This document shows positions 52,147-60,613 of a stretch of DNA of 64,000 nucleotides, one piece after another. The stretch covers positions 431,341 to 495,340 of the forward strand of contig NZ_JAAIYA010000001.1 of assembly GCF_010894405.1 (NCBI RefSeq), in the 5' to 3' direction. The notes under the pieces are model-generated. The model was not told where the DNA came from. It saw only the letters and a list, made by a program, of their open reading frames with translations, and searched no databases. The stretch's first letter is position 1, and each line of letters starts with the position of its first letter. This DNA is from Pyxidicoccus caerfyrddinensis. Lineage in GTDB: Bacteria; Myxococcota; Myxococcia; Myxococcales; Myxococcaceae. A program made the position numbers and the translations under genes.

Positions 52147-53717
52147 CTGTCCGGTGGCGTTCAGCGGCGTTCAGGCAGGTTCGCTGGATTTGGTACCCGT
52201 TTGGTACCGAGTTTGCCCCTCCTGAAGCGCTGTCTCGGTCGCGCCTCGAACCCCCGAGCAGTCAGGGGCTCCACTCAAACCCGTGGGAGACCCTCCGTAG
52301 CGTGAGCCCTGGCGAGGTGTGGCTGGGGAGGGGCAGGTGGAGGAGCGCGGGCGGGAGTACCGGCGCAGGCAGCCGGAGGGGACGGTGCTGTACGAGGCGG
52401 TGAGGGAGAACCTGGCCACGCTGCTGGAGGAGGCGAGCGAGGTGGGGTGCGGCCTGCCCCGATACGTGGAGCGGGACTTTGCCCGGTACCTGGAGTGCGG
52501 AGTGCTGGCACACGGCTTCGCGCGGGTGCGCTGCGAGAGTTGCAAGGACGCGCTGCTCGTCGCCTTCTCGTGCAAGGGGCGAGGGGTGTGTCCCTCCTGC
52601 AACGCGAAGCGGGCGCACGTCACCGCGGCGCACTTGGTGGAGGGGGTGCTGCCGCGCGTGCCCTACCGGCAGTGGACGCTGTCCTTTCCGCATCGGGTAC
52701 GGTGGGTGCTGCTCAAGGACGTGGGGCTGCTCTCGGACGTCCTCACCGTCTTCCTGCGCGCGGTGTTCGCCCTGCAGCGCCGGAGGGCACGGCGGCATGG
52801 CCTACGTGGTGGGCAGGTCGGGGCCGTGTCATTCATCCAGTTCTTCGGCTCCGCTTTGCAGGTGACTCCTTATTTCCACTCGCTGGTGCCGGACGGCGTC
52901 TTCGTGCCACGGGAGGGCGGCGTGCGCTTCGAGCCGTTGCCGCCGCCCACGCAAGCAGAGGTGGAGCGGTTGCTGAGGGTGGTGCACCACCGGGTGCTGC
53001 GGCTGTTGGAGAAAAGAGGCGCCTTGCCCGCCCAAGGGCCTGAGGACGCGCGGCAGGCGTACCAGGCGCACTCCCTGCAACAGCGGCTGCGCTGGACGGA
53101 GGTGGACGTGCGGCCCCCTCCCCGAAAGCAGTCCCGGTGCGCCTTGCTGGAGGGCTTCTCCCTGCACGCCAATACGCACCTGCACGCCAACGACAGGCAA
53201 GGACTGGAGCGGCTCTGCCGCTACGGGGCGCGCGGTGCGCTGGCGCTGGAGCGGCTGTCACGAGCGGAGGACGGCCGCATCGCCTACCGCATGAAGCGCC
53301 CGCTGCCGGACGGCACCACGCACCTGCTCTTCACCGGGCTGGAACTGTTACGGCGTGTAGCGTCCCTGGTACCTCCGCCTCGGACAAACCTCACGAGGTT
53401 CCACGGCGTCTTCGCTCCAGGCGCGCAACTGCGGCCATTTCTGGTCCCTCAAGCAGGTGCGGAGGAGGCGAGCGAGGCGCCCCAGGCAGCGGTCAGGAAG
53501 GAGCGGATGAAGGAGAGGACGCCGCGAGTGGACTTTCGCAGAGTTGCTCAGGAGGACGTTCGACTTGGCGGTTTAGCCACAATCGACAAAAGGCTGGTGC
53601 GGTTCGCCCTGTACCGTCGGGTGCCCAAGCGTAGCTGGCCCTCGGCTCCACCTCCTGAGGTGAAGCAGGAGGGCGGCAGCTCTAGCCGTCCACGTTCGGC
53701 TGCGCCACGCGAGAAGG

Positions 53718-53921
53718 GTGCGCAAGAGAGAATGGAGCATCAAGTGGAAGCCCGCCCCGACGGCCGACGGCCGCGAGCGGATGGGGCGCGCCGTGCAGTT
53801 GCTCCTGGACGCGGCCCGCGGCGCGGCCGGAAGGCCCCGAGGGCCTCCAGCCGAGGCAAGCGACGTCACAAGTCCCGGCGTCGTTGAGCTGGGCACCAAG
53901 AGAGGAGCCGATGATGGCTGA
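53718..53921 (+). CDS. Possible small protein overlapping the recombinase start
   Basis: A 67-residue frame from GTG 53718, its stop overlapping the recombinase start region. It has a charged beginning ([20 protein letters not shown]) and one amphipathic helix ([16 protein letters not shown]). Small genes of this type often precede recombinases in related elements, but I cannot name it. Other frames in this Arg-rich stretch are also open, so it may be spurious. Confidence 0.35.
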   Translation: MRKREWSIKWKPAPTADGRERMGRAVQLLLDAARGAAGRPRGPPAEASDVTSPGVVELGTKRGADDG

Positions 53922-55881
53922 AAGGGCTGCGCTCTACGCTCGCGTTTCCTCGGCGCGGCAGGAGCAGGAACAGACGGTCGCCTCGCAAGTGGCGGCACTC
54001 CACAAGGCTGCCGCGGAGTTGGGGCTGCAGGTGCCCCCGCAGCACTGCTACGTGGACGAGGGCTTCAGTGGTACCCGGCTGGACAGGCCTGCCTTCGACG
54101 CCATGCGGGATGCGGCAGCCGACGGCCTGCTCGACGTGGTGCTCGTCTTCGCACCCGACAGGCTGGCGCGCAATTATGTGCACCAGCAGGTGGTGCTCGA
54201 GGAGTTGGCGGCGCGGGGCGTGCGCGTGCACTTCGTCGAGCGGCCTATTGGAGAGAAGGCCGAGGACAAGCTGCTGGTGCAGATGCAGGGAGTCATCGCC
54301 GAGTACGAGCGAGCGAAAATCATCGAGCGCACCCGACGTGGGCGTATGCACAAGGTGCGCACGGGCCAGACGCCCCCCGTCTCGCGGCCACCGTACGGCT
54401 ACCGCCTGGTGGCGAGTCCGGACGGGCGGCAGAAGACAGTCGTCCTCCACGAGGAGGAGGCCGCGCACGTGCGCGACATGTACCGCTGGGTGCTGGAGGA
54501 GGGCCAGAGTGCGCGCGCAGTTGCACGACGACTCACCGCCCAGGGCGTGCGGCCACGGTGCGCAGCGCGCTGGACGGGCGCCAGCGTCCGCCACCTCCTG
54601 GTCAACCCGGCATTCACCGGTACCGCTGTCTACAACCGGCTGATGGCCGCCGTGCCGACACATCCACGCAAGGCTGCGGCTCTGCGCAAGGTCGCCAAGA
54701 GCAGCCATCTGCTGCGCCCGCGCGAGCAGTGGCAGACGGTGCCCGTTCCGCCCCTCGTCGACGAGGCCACGCAAGCGGCGGTGAAGCTGCAGCTGGCACG
54801 CAACAAGGTGCTCTCCTCGCGCAACGTGCAATATAGCTACTTGCTGCGCCTGCTGGTGGTGTGCGGCCAATGCGGCATGCGCATGACCTGCTTCCGCCGC
54901 GCGCAGTCCAACGGACGGGGCGACTACCACTACTACGGGTGCAGCCGAGGCCCCGAGGACAGCGGGCGTGCAGCACGCTGCAAGGCCCAGTACCTCAGGG
55001 CCGAGGCGCTGGACGCGACGGTGTGGAGCGCAGTGTGCCAGTGGCTGCGCGAGCCCCGCATTCTGGTGGAGGAGGTCGCCTCTTGGCAGGAGCACCGGGA
55101 GGCAGAGGAGATCTCGACACGTGAGCGAGCTCGTCTCGAGTCAACGCGCAGAAACCTCGAGCGGCAGGTGGAGCGACTGGTGGATGCCTACCAGCAGGGC
55201 GCGCTGCGGGTGGACGAGTTGAAGGTGCGGCGTACGCAATTGGAGGCTGCCCTTGAGGCAGCACGCGCCCGGGCCAAGGAACTCCAGGAGCAGCATGCCG
55301 ATGAGGAGCGGTTGGGCGAGCGGGAAGCGCAACTGGAGGCCTTTGCCGCGGCTGTGCGTGAGGGGCTCGACGCGCTCGACTTCGAGGGCAGGCAACGGCT
55401 GGTACGCCTGCTCATCGAGCGCGTCGTGGTGACGGGCGAGCACGTCACCATCGAGCACGCTGTCCCTCTCTCCGGCCGGTTTTGTCGTTTGCGGGAAAAC
55501 GACGTTGGACGTGTTCGTCTGCGTGAGGTGTGGAGGCAGGCTCAAGGGTGCTGGCGTATGTGCAGGGAGGGGGTGGAGTGCGAGCGATTCTGGAGCACCT
55601 GGGCCTGCCTCCGGCAGGTGCGAGGCTGGCCCCGGCGCGAGGGCCCCCCCAGAGTGCGGGGTGTTGAGGCTCAAGCCGCCCCAGCCAAGAGAACCAGGCC
55701 CCTGCCGCGCACCTCATGGGAAGGCGGCCTGGGCCGACGTGTATCCCATGGGGCTGCGCGGCTTCTCCACCCCCCTAGCGTACTGCCCGGGCGGCCCCGT
55801 CAGCGGCCCTCCTCGGCTCCTGCGCTCCAGCACTCACCCTCAACATGGCCTTTATCCCGCCTATGCTTCCTTCGTCCTTGA
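53911..55881 (+). CDS. Large serine recombinase
   Basis: A 656-residue frame. Resolvase domain: ALYARVSSARQEQEQTVASQ with the catalytic Ser near residue 12, then YVDEGFSGTRLDRPAFDAM and VFAPDRLARNY. The recombinase domain contains PPYGYRLVASPDG and RHLLVNPAFTGTAVYN. A zinc ribbon follows (VVCGQCGMRMTCFRR, YYGCSRG, ARCKAQY), then a long coiled coil near 400-480. The family's natural end lies near PLSGRFCRLREND (about residue 530). The frame then leaves the element and runs about 120 residues through IS91 DNA, so the tail is accidental here. AGGAG precedes ATG 53911. Confidence 0.85.
   Translation: MMAERAALYARVSSARQEQEQTVASQVAALHKAAAELGLQVPPQHCYVDEGFSGTRLDRPAFDAMRDAAADGLLDVVLVFAPDRLARNYVHQQVVLEELAARGVRVHFVERPIGEKAEDKLLVQMQGVIAEYERAKIIERTRRGRMHKVRTGQTPPVSRPPYGYRLVASPDGRQKTVVLHEEEAAHVRDMYRWVLEEGQSARAVARRLTAQGVRPRCAARWTGASVRHLLVNPAFTGTAVYNRLMAAVPTHPRKAAALRKVAKSSHLLRPREQWQTVPVPPLVDEATQAAVKLQLARNKVLSSRNVQYSYLLRLLVVCGQCGMRMTCFRRAQSNGRGDYHYYGCSRGPEDSGRAARCKAQYLRAEALDATVWSAVCQWLREPRILVEEVASWQEHREAEEISTRERARLESTRRNLERQVERLVDAYQQGALRVDELKVRRTQLEAALEAARARAKELQEQHADEERLGEREAQLEAFAAAVREGLDALDFEGRQRLVRLLIERVVVTGEHVTIEHAVPLSGRFCRLRENDVGRVRLREVWRQAQGCWRMCREGVECERFWSTWACLRQVRGWPRREGPPRVRGVEAQAAPAKRTRPLPRTSWEGGLGRRVSHGAARLLHPPSVLPGRPRQRPSSAPALQHSPSTWPLSRLCFLRP
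55484..55503. promoter_or_regulatory. Inverted repeat at the element's right end
   Basis: GTCGTTT-gcggga-AAACGAC, a perfect 7-bp inverted repeat ending 5 bp before the inferred right boundary. Its place suggests a recombinase-binding site within the attachment site. Confidence 0.45.
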
Positions 55882-56258
55882 GTTGTCTGATTTGACGGGA
55901 GCAACTCCAGACACACGACTCCCGAGAACGACGAACACAAGAGACACGGCGTGGCTGGCAGGACACATCTCCTGGCACCAGAGCAATCCCCGGGCCAGGG
56001 CTTTCGAGAGGACCGAGGCTGCATGGAGACACCCTCGGCCCCTCTCCTGATGGAGGCAATACATAGATGACAAGAGAGGACCCCTCTGGCGGGACAGCGC
56101 CGAAGGAGGTGCGGCCTCCATGACACGACGTGGCCAGACTGCCACACAAGACATTCTCGCAGGACGTCTTCGCCCACATCGAGAGCCTTGTTCACTCACG
56201 CATTGAATTCACAGACACTCCCTGCGTCGGTCTCCGCGAAACACAAGGAGACAATCAC
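55882..56258. other. Gap between the recombinase frame and the RCC1 gene
   Basis: No credible gene in 377 bp. Base composition is lower in GC than the surrounding genome. The last part holds the ribosome site (AAGGAG) of the RCC1 gene. No IS end repeats were found. Confidence 0.4.
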
Positions 56259-58442
56259 ATGAAATGCATTGCGGTGTCGAAGTGGGGCGGAGTCCTGACC
56301 CTGTTGGTGGGACTCCTTCTGGGCGTGGGTTGTGGTCAGCCTGCGTCCCTGGCGGAGACAGAAGGCGTCCAGGCATCAACGATTGCCCGGATGCGGCCAC
56401 GGGCACGCATCGCCACGGGCGCGCAGCACTCCCTGGCCATCCGTTCGGATGGAACGGTGTGGACCGCGGGGGACAACAGGTACGGGCAGCTCGGCACGGG
56501 TGACTTCACCAGCTCTTCGACTCCAGTCCAGGCGCAGGGTATGGCGGGAGTGACCGCGGTGGCCGGAGGCAAGAGCCACTCCGTCGCGCTCCGCTCCAAC
56601 GGCACGGTCTGGACCTGGGGCGCCAACGGGCTGGGCCAACTGGGTGACGGCACCACCCGCACCCGCACCACGCCGGTCCAGGTCCCAGGGCTCATCGGTG
56701 CCACCTCCGTGGCGGCTGGCTGGTACTACACGCTCGCGGTGAAAACCGACGGCACCGTCTGGGGCTGGGGAGACAACAGCTTCGGCCAGCTCGGAGATGG
56801 CACGACCACCTCGCGCCCTGCTCCCGTCCAGGTCCAGGGGTTGTCCGGCATCGTGGCCGTTTCGACGAGCGCCGAGACCTCCCTGGCCATCCGCGCGGAT
56901 GGAACCTTGTGGAGCTGGGGACGGAACAGCGCGGGGCAGCTCGGCGACGGCACGTACGCCGACAGTCCCCGCCCCGTCCAGGTCCAGGGGATGACGGGCG
57001 TCGTCGCCGCGTCCGCGGGTCTCATGAGCGCGTTCGCCATCCGGTCGGATGGCTCCCTCTGGGGCTGGGGCTCGGACTTCGCCCTCGGAGGGATGCAGAC
57101 CACGCCGACCCGCATCGAGGGCCTGACGGGCTGCATCGATGTCGTCGTGGGCAACTACTCCGGCCGAGTCATCAAGACCGATGGCACGGTGTGGAGCTGG
57201 GGCATGAACGTGGCAGGCGAGCTGGGCGATGGAACCAAGCAGTCCCGTTCGCTTCCCGTCCAGGTGCCAGGGCTCATGGGCGTCTCGGCGGTTGCAGCGG
57301 GTCATGACCACGTGCTGGCGCTGCGCTCGAATGGCTCCATCTGGGGCTGGGGCAGCAATCGCGATGGCCAGCTCGCGAACGGAGCCGTCACCCGCCATGC
57401 CGTTCCCGCCCCCGTGCAGGGCGGACTGACGGGGGCGCTCTCCGTGGCGGCGGGCAGCATGCATTCACTGCTGCTCCACCATGATGGAACGGTCTGGGCC
57501 TGGGGTCAGAACGAGTACGGGCAGCTGGGCGATGGAACGCTGACGCGGCGAACCGAACCCACCCAGGTGCCCGGGCTCGACGGCGTCGCCGCCATCAGCG
57601 CGGGAGGGCATGCCTCGCTCGCGTTGCGACATGACGGCTCCGTCTGGGAATGGGGACAGGGAAGCATGACACCCCACCTGGTTCCAGGCCTGCCCCCCAT
57701 CGTCGCCATCTCCGTGAGTTGGAGCCACGCGCTGGCGCTCGCCGATGACGGGACTGTCTGGGCCTGGGGACAGAACAACGCCGGCAATCTGGGTGACGGT
57801 ACGACCCTCATGCGCTGGATTCCCGTCAAGGTCCTGAACCTGGACGGGGTCGTGAAGGTGGCCGCGGCGAACGAGCTCTCGCTCGCCGTCCGACAGGACG
57901 GCACGGCCTGGGCCTGGGGGCAGAACGCCGACGGGCAGCTTGGCGACGGCACGACTGAAAACAGACACACCCCCGTGCAGGTGCAGACACTGACAGATGT
58001 CATTGCCATCGCGGGAGGCGACTACCACGCCATGGCCCTGAAGTCCGACGGCAGCGGGTGGACCTGGGGCCAGGACTACCAGGGCGCGGGAATGCGGAGC
58101 CAGGAAAGCGAAGACCTGCTCCCTGTTCCCATGAGCGTCAACGGACTGCTCGACGTGGTCTCCGGCCCCTCTTCGGCCATGGCGACCATCGACAGCCGCG
58201 TGTGGGCCAGCGGCCGCAACCACCGGGGCCAGCTCGGCGACGGCACCACGGCCTCTCGCTTCAACCCCGTCCTCGTCCAGGGAATCACCACGGGCGTGAC
58301 GGCCCTCGCGGTCGGCGGCGAGCACATGCTGGCCCTCCAGCCGGACGGCACGGCGTGGGCCTGGGGCAACAACTCGGATGGGCAGCTGGGGTATGGCGAG
58401 CCGCTCGACAAGCTCGTCCCAATCCTCACCCTGCTGCCCTGA
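56259..58442 (+). CDS. Lipoprotein with 14 RCC1 repeats
   Basis: A 727-residue protein. The signal peptide ends LLLGVGCGQ (lipid Cys at about residue 27). After about 20 residues, 14 RCC1 units of 45-52 residues follow, each like SLAIRSDGTVWTWG.N..GQLGDGT....PVQV.GL.G. Fourteen units would make two seven-bladed propellers. Units 5, 9 and 12 are shortened or altered. In bacteria such proteins are secreted or surface-bound and their ligands are mostly unknown. AAGGAG precedes ATG 56259. It lies within the mobile-element-rich stretch, so may be acquired. Confidence 0.88.
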   Translation: MKCIAVSKWGGVLTLLVGLLLGVGCGQPASLAETEGVQASTIARMRPRARIATGAQHSLAIRSDGTVWTAGDNRYGQLGTGDFTSSSTPVQAQGMAGVTAVAGGKSHSVALRSNGTVWTWGANGLGQLGDGTTRTRTTPVQVPGLIGATSVAAGWYYTLAVKTDGTVWGWGDNSFGQLGDGTTTSRPAPVQVQGLSGIVAVSTSAETSLAIRADGTLWSWGRNSAGQLGDGTYADSPRPVQVQGMTGVVAASAGLMSAFAIRSDGSLWGWGSDFALGGMQTTPTRIEGLTGCIDVVVGNYSGRVIKTDGTVWSWGMNVAGELGDGTKQSRSLPVQVPGLMGVSAVAAGHDHVLALRSNGSIWGWGSNRDGQLANGAVTRHAVPAPVQGGLTGALSVAAGSMHSLLLHHDGTVWAWGQNEYGQLGDGTLTRRTEPTQVPGLDGVAAISAGGHASLALRHDGSVWEWGQGSMTPHLVPGLPPIVAISVSWSHALALADDGTVWAWGQNNAGNLGDGTTLMRWIPVKVLNLDGVVKVAAANELSLAVRQDGTAWAWGQNADGQLGDGTTENRHTPVQVQTLTDVIAIAGGDYHAMALKSDGSGWTWGQDYQGAGMRSQESEDLLPVPMSVNGLLDVVSGPSSAMATIDSRVWASGRNHRGQLGDGTTASRFNPVLVQGITTGVTALAVGGEHMLALQPDGTAWAWGNNSDGQLGYGEPLDKLVPILTLLP

Positions 58443-58550
58443 GCCATTGAAGGAAGGGGCCCCACACACTCCCGGCAGGCGTCAGGACGGCCCGCTTTAG
58501 CTGCTACGCACGCGCCCCAATCCTGCCTGGGGTTTGCTATCGCCCTGCCC

Positions 58551-58578
58551 ACGGGTTCAAGTCCCGTACTCCTCGCCA
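58551..58578 (+). tRNA. Orphan tRNA 3' end (T-arm, acceptor strand, CCA)
   Basis: A T-stem ACGGG/CCCGT with loop TTCAAGT (58551-58567), then ACTCCTC as the 3' acceptor strand, G as discriminator, and an encoded CCA. A 5' acceptor GAGGAGT and D/anticodon arms are not found upstream, so this is a 3' fragment only. A terminator follows as it would after a real tRNA gene. This is what an integration event at a tRNA leaves behind. Amino acid identity cannot be read. Confidence 0.55.
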
Positions 58579-58583
58579 TTGAG

Positions 58584-58617
58584 AGCCCAGCAATCCTCAG
58601 GGGTTGCTGGGCTTTTT
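58584..58617 (+). terminator. Intrinsic terminator after the tRNA fragment
   Basis: AGCCCAGCAA (58584-58593) pairs with TTGCTGGGCT (58604-58613), 10-bp stem, 10-nt loop, T tract running to 58617. The rest of the gap 58443-58736 has no gene. Confidence 0.85.
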
Positions 58618-58736
58618 CTCCGTCCCCTCATGTGCCCTCCGGCGTCGCCGAGGGCCTGCGGGAGAGGCATCGTGAGTGACGATGCGGTGACCAGGAAGTC
58701 TGGCAGGGGATGCTTCGTGCGTGCTTCGGACGATCC

Positions 58737-58805
58737 CGATCACCCTCTCCGGAGCAAGCCGATCACCTTCTCCGGGACAAGCCGAACACCGATTCCGGAG
58801 CAAGC
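58737..58805 (+). repeat. 23-bp tandem repeats at the IS21 left end
   Basis: Three units begin CGATCACC, CGATCACC and CGAACACC and end CAAGC (58737-58759, 58760-58782, 58783-58805); a fourth, diverged unit follows to 58829. Multiple end repeats are the transposase binding sites typical of IS21. Confidence 0.8.
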
Positions 58806-58936
58806 CGAACACCTGTAGCAGGTTGAAGCACCGGGGCCTGAGCAGCGCGGAGGTCCTCGCGGACTGAAGGCCCGGCCGGAACGTTGACGACGCTGGACAG
58901 AGCGCCGACCACGCCGCCTCCCGAAAGGAGGAGGCG

Positions 58937-60478
58937 GTGGCGGCAGAGAGACTGTCCATGCGGAAGCTGAGAGAGATTCTGAGGCTGCACCTGGAGATGG
59001 GGCTGGGGCCGCGGGCGATAGCGCGCAGCCTCTCGGTGTCGCCTGGCACGGTGAGTGGCTACCTGGGCCGGGTACGGGTGGCGAAGCTGACGTGGCCGCT
59101 GCCACCGGAGTTGGACGAGGACGTGGCGCTGACGCGGCTGCTGTTCGCCGACGAGAGGACGGCGCGCCCGGGCCGGCCGGAGCCGGACTGGGGGCGGCTG
59201 CACCTGGAGCTGCGCAAGAAGCACGTGACGAAGCAGTTGCTCTGGGAGGAGTACAAGGCGGAGCAGCCGGACGGGTACCAGTTCAGCCAATTCTGCGAGA
59301 GGTACGCGCTGTGGGCCGCGACGCTGAGCGTGACGATGCGCCAGGCGCACGTGGCGGGCGAGAAGCTCTTCCTGGACTTCAGCGGGGACGGCATTGACGT
59401 AGTGGACCCGAAGACGGGCGAGAAGAGGAAGGCGAAGCTCTTCCTGGCGGTGCTGGGCGCCAGCAACTTCACCTACGCGGGGCCGGTGCTCAGCGAGAGC
59501 CTGCCCACCTGGGTGCAGTGCCATGTCCACGCGCTGGAGTACATGGGCGGCGCGACGCAGGTATGGGTACCGGACAACCTGAAGAGCGCGGTGACGAGCC
59601 CGCACCGGTACGAGCCGGACTTGAACCCCACCTACGCGGAGCTGGCGCGGCACTACGGCGCGGCGGTGATTCCGGCCCGGGTGCGCAAGCCGAGGGACAA
59701 GGCGAAGGTGGAGCAAGGCGTGCTGCTGGCTGAGCGGTGGATTCTGGCGGCGCTGCGCCACCAGCGTTTCTTCTCGCTGGAGGAGGTGCGCCAGGCGGTG
59801 AGGCCGCTACTGGAGAAACTCAACAGCCGGCCGATGAAGAAGCTGAAGAAGTCGCGCCGGGAAGTCTTCGAGGAAGTGGAGCGCGCCGCGCTGCGGCCGC
59901 TGCCGGCGCGGCGGTACGAGTATTCCGACTGGGCTCGCCCGAGGGTGCGCGTCGACTACCACGTCGAGTTCGACGGCCACTACTACAGCGTGCCGTACCA
60001 GCTGGTGGGCCAGCAGCTGGACGTGCGCGCGACGGCGAGCGCCCTGGAGGTGCTGCACGGTGGACGCCGCGTCAGCTCGCACCCGCGTAGCTTCGAGAGG
60101 GGCGGCCACACGACGCAGCGCGAGCACATGCCCAAGTCCCACCAGGCGCAGGCGGAATGGACGCCGCTGAAGCTGGTGGAGTGGGCGAAGAAAACGGGGC
60201 CAGCCACCGCGGCGCTGGTGGAGGAAATCCTGAGGTACCGGGTGCACGCGCGGCACGGCTTCCAGGCCTGCCTCGGCGTGCTGCACCTGGGCCGCAGGTA
60301 CGAGGCGGAACGCATCGAGGCCGCGTGCGCCAGGGCGCTGCGGCTGGGGGCGTGCACGTACAAGAGCGTCGCGGCGATTCTCAGGAACAACCTCGACCGC
60401 GAGCCGGTGCGGCAAGAGCCACGGCCCGAGGCGCTGCCCGTGCACGACAACGTGCGGGGTCCCGGCTACTACCACTGA
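58937..60478 (+). CDS. istA: IS21-family transposase IstA
   Basis: A 513-residue transposase. The N-terminal helix-turn-helix is KLREILRLHLEMGLGPRAIARSL-type (residues 9-31), with SVSPGTVSGYL as recognition helix. The rve-type DDE core shows FLDFSGDGIDV with the first Asp near 140, VPDNLKSAV with the second near 212 and KAKVEQGV with the Glu near 255. The C-terminus has the Mu-like beta barrel (HYYSVPYQLVGQQL). GTG 58937 is preceded by AAGGAGG. Intact. Confidence 0.93.
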   Translation: MAAERLSMRKLREILRLHLEMGLGPRAIARSLSVSPGTVSGYLGRVRVAKLTWPLPPELDEDVALTRLLFADERTARPGRPEPDWGRLHLELRKKHVTKQLLWEEYKAEQPDGYQFSQFCERYALWAATLSVTMRQAHVAGEKLFLDFSGDGIDVVDPKTGEKRKAKLFLAVLGASNFTYAGPVLSESLPTWVQCHVHALEYMGGATQVWVPDNLKSAVTSPHRYEPDLNPTYAELARHYGAAVIPARVRKPRDKAKVEQGVLLAERWILAALRHQRFFSLEEVRQAVRPLLEKLNSRPMKKLKKSRREVFEEVERAALRPLPARRYEYSDWARPRVRVDYHVEFDGHYYSVPYQLVGQQLDVRATASALEVLHGGRRVSSHPRSFERGGHTTQREHMPKSHQAQAEWTPLKLVEWAKKTGPATAALVEEILRYRVHARHGFQACLGVLHLGRRYEAERIEAACARALRLGACTYKSVAAILRNNLDREPVRQEPRPEALPVHDNVRGPGYYH

Positions 60479-60613
60479 AGCACCGCTGGGCGCCGAGGAC
60501 GGCCTCGCGGTGCTCCAGCAATGGCCTTGGAGCGCGGTGCACGCGCCCGGGCCGCCAAGACGTCACGAGGCCCCGCACAGGCAACGGACACGCCGCTGCC
60601 CAAGGAGACACGC

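Larger units (their letters stand above)
53569..55508 (+). mobile_element. Large-serine-recombinase mobile element, 1,940 bp
   Basis: The boundaries are inferred from the host gene: deleting 53569-55508 joins TTCGACTTGG to ACGTGTTCGTC and restores FDLDVFVCVRCGG in frame. TTGG occurs at both junctions (53565-53568 and 55505-55508), a 4-bp shared core. Subterminal 8-bp inverted repeats CGACAAAA (53584-53591) and TTTTGTCG (55480-55487) lie near the ends. It carries a recombinase gene and at most one small upstream gene, with no cargo. Confidence 0.75.
52337..55667 (+). pseudogene. IS91-like transposase, split and frameshifted
   Basis: N-terminal piece from GTG 52337 (GGGAGGGG upstream): zinc-finger [20 protein letters not shown] with CPSCNAKR, the Y2-transposase region [19 protein letters not shown], then [15 protein letters not shown] and [18 protein letters not shown]. 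Around 53500-53520 the frame slips, and the right frame is [14 protein letters not shown] up to 53568. A 1,940-bp serine-recombinase element is inserted here. The frame resumes at 55509 as DVFVCVRCGGRLK, slips by an extra G near 55550, then VLAYVQGGGGVRAILEHLGL to the stop at 55667. Two frameshifts plus an insertion, so inactive. IS91 end motifs were not identified. Confidence 0.8.

Noticed and set aside
58480-58580. A complete tRNA or tmRNA gene around the T-arm
   Set aside because: No matching 5' acceptor strand or anticodon arm is present; the CCCCA/TGGGG stem upstream has an 8-nt loop and is not an anticodon arm.
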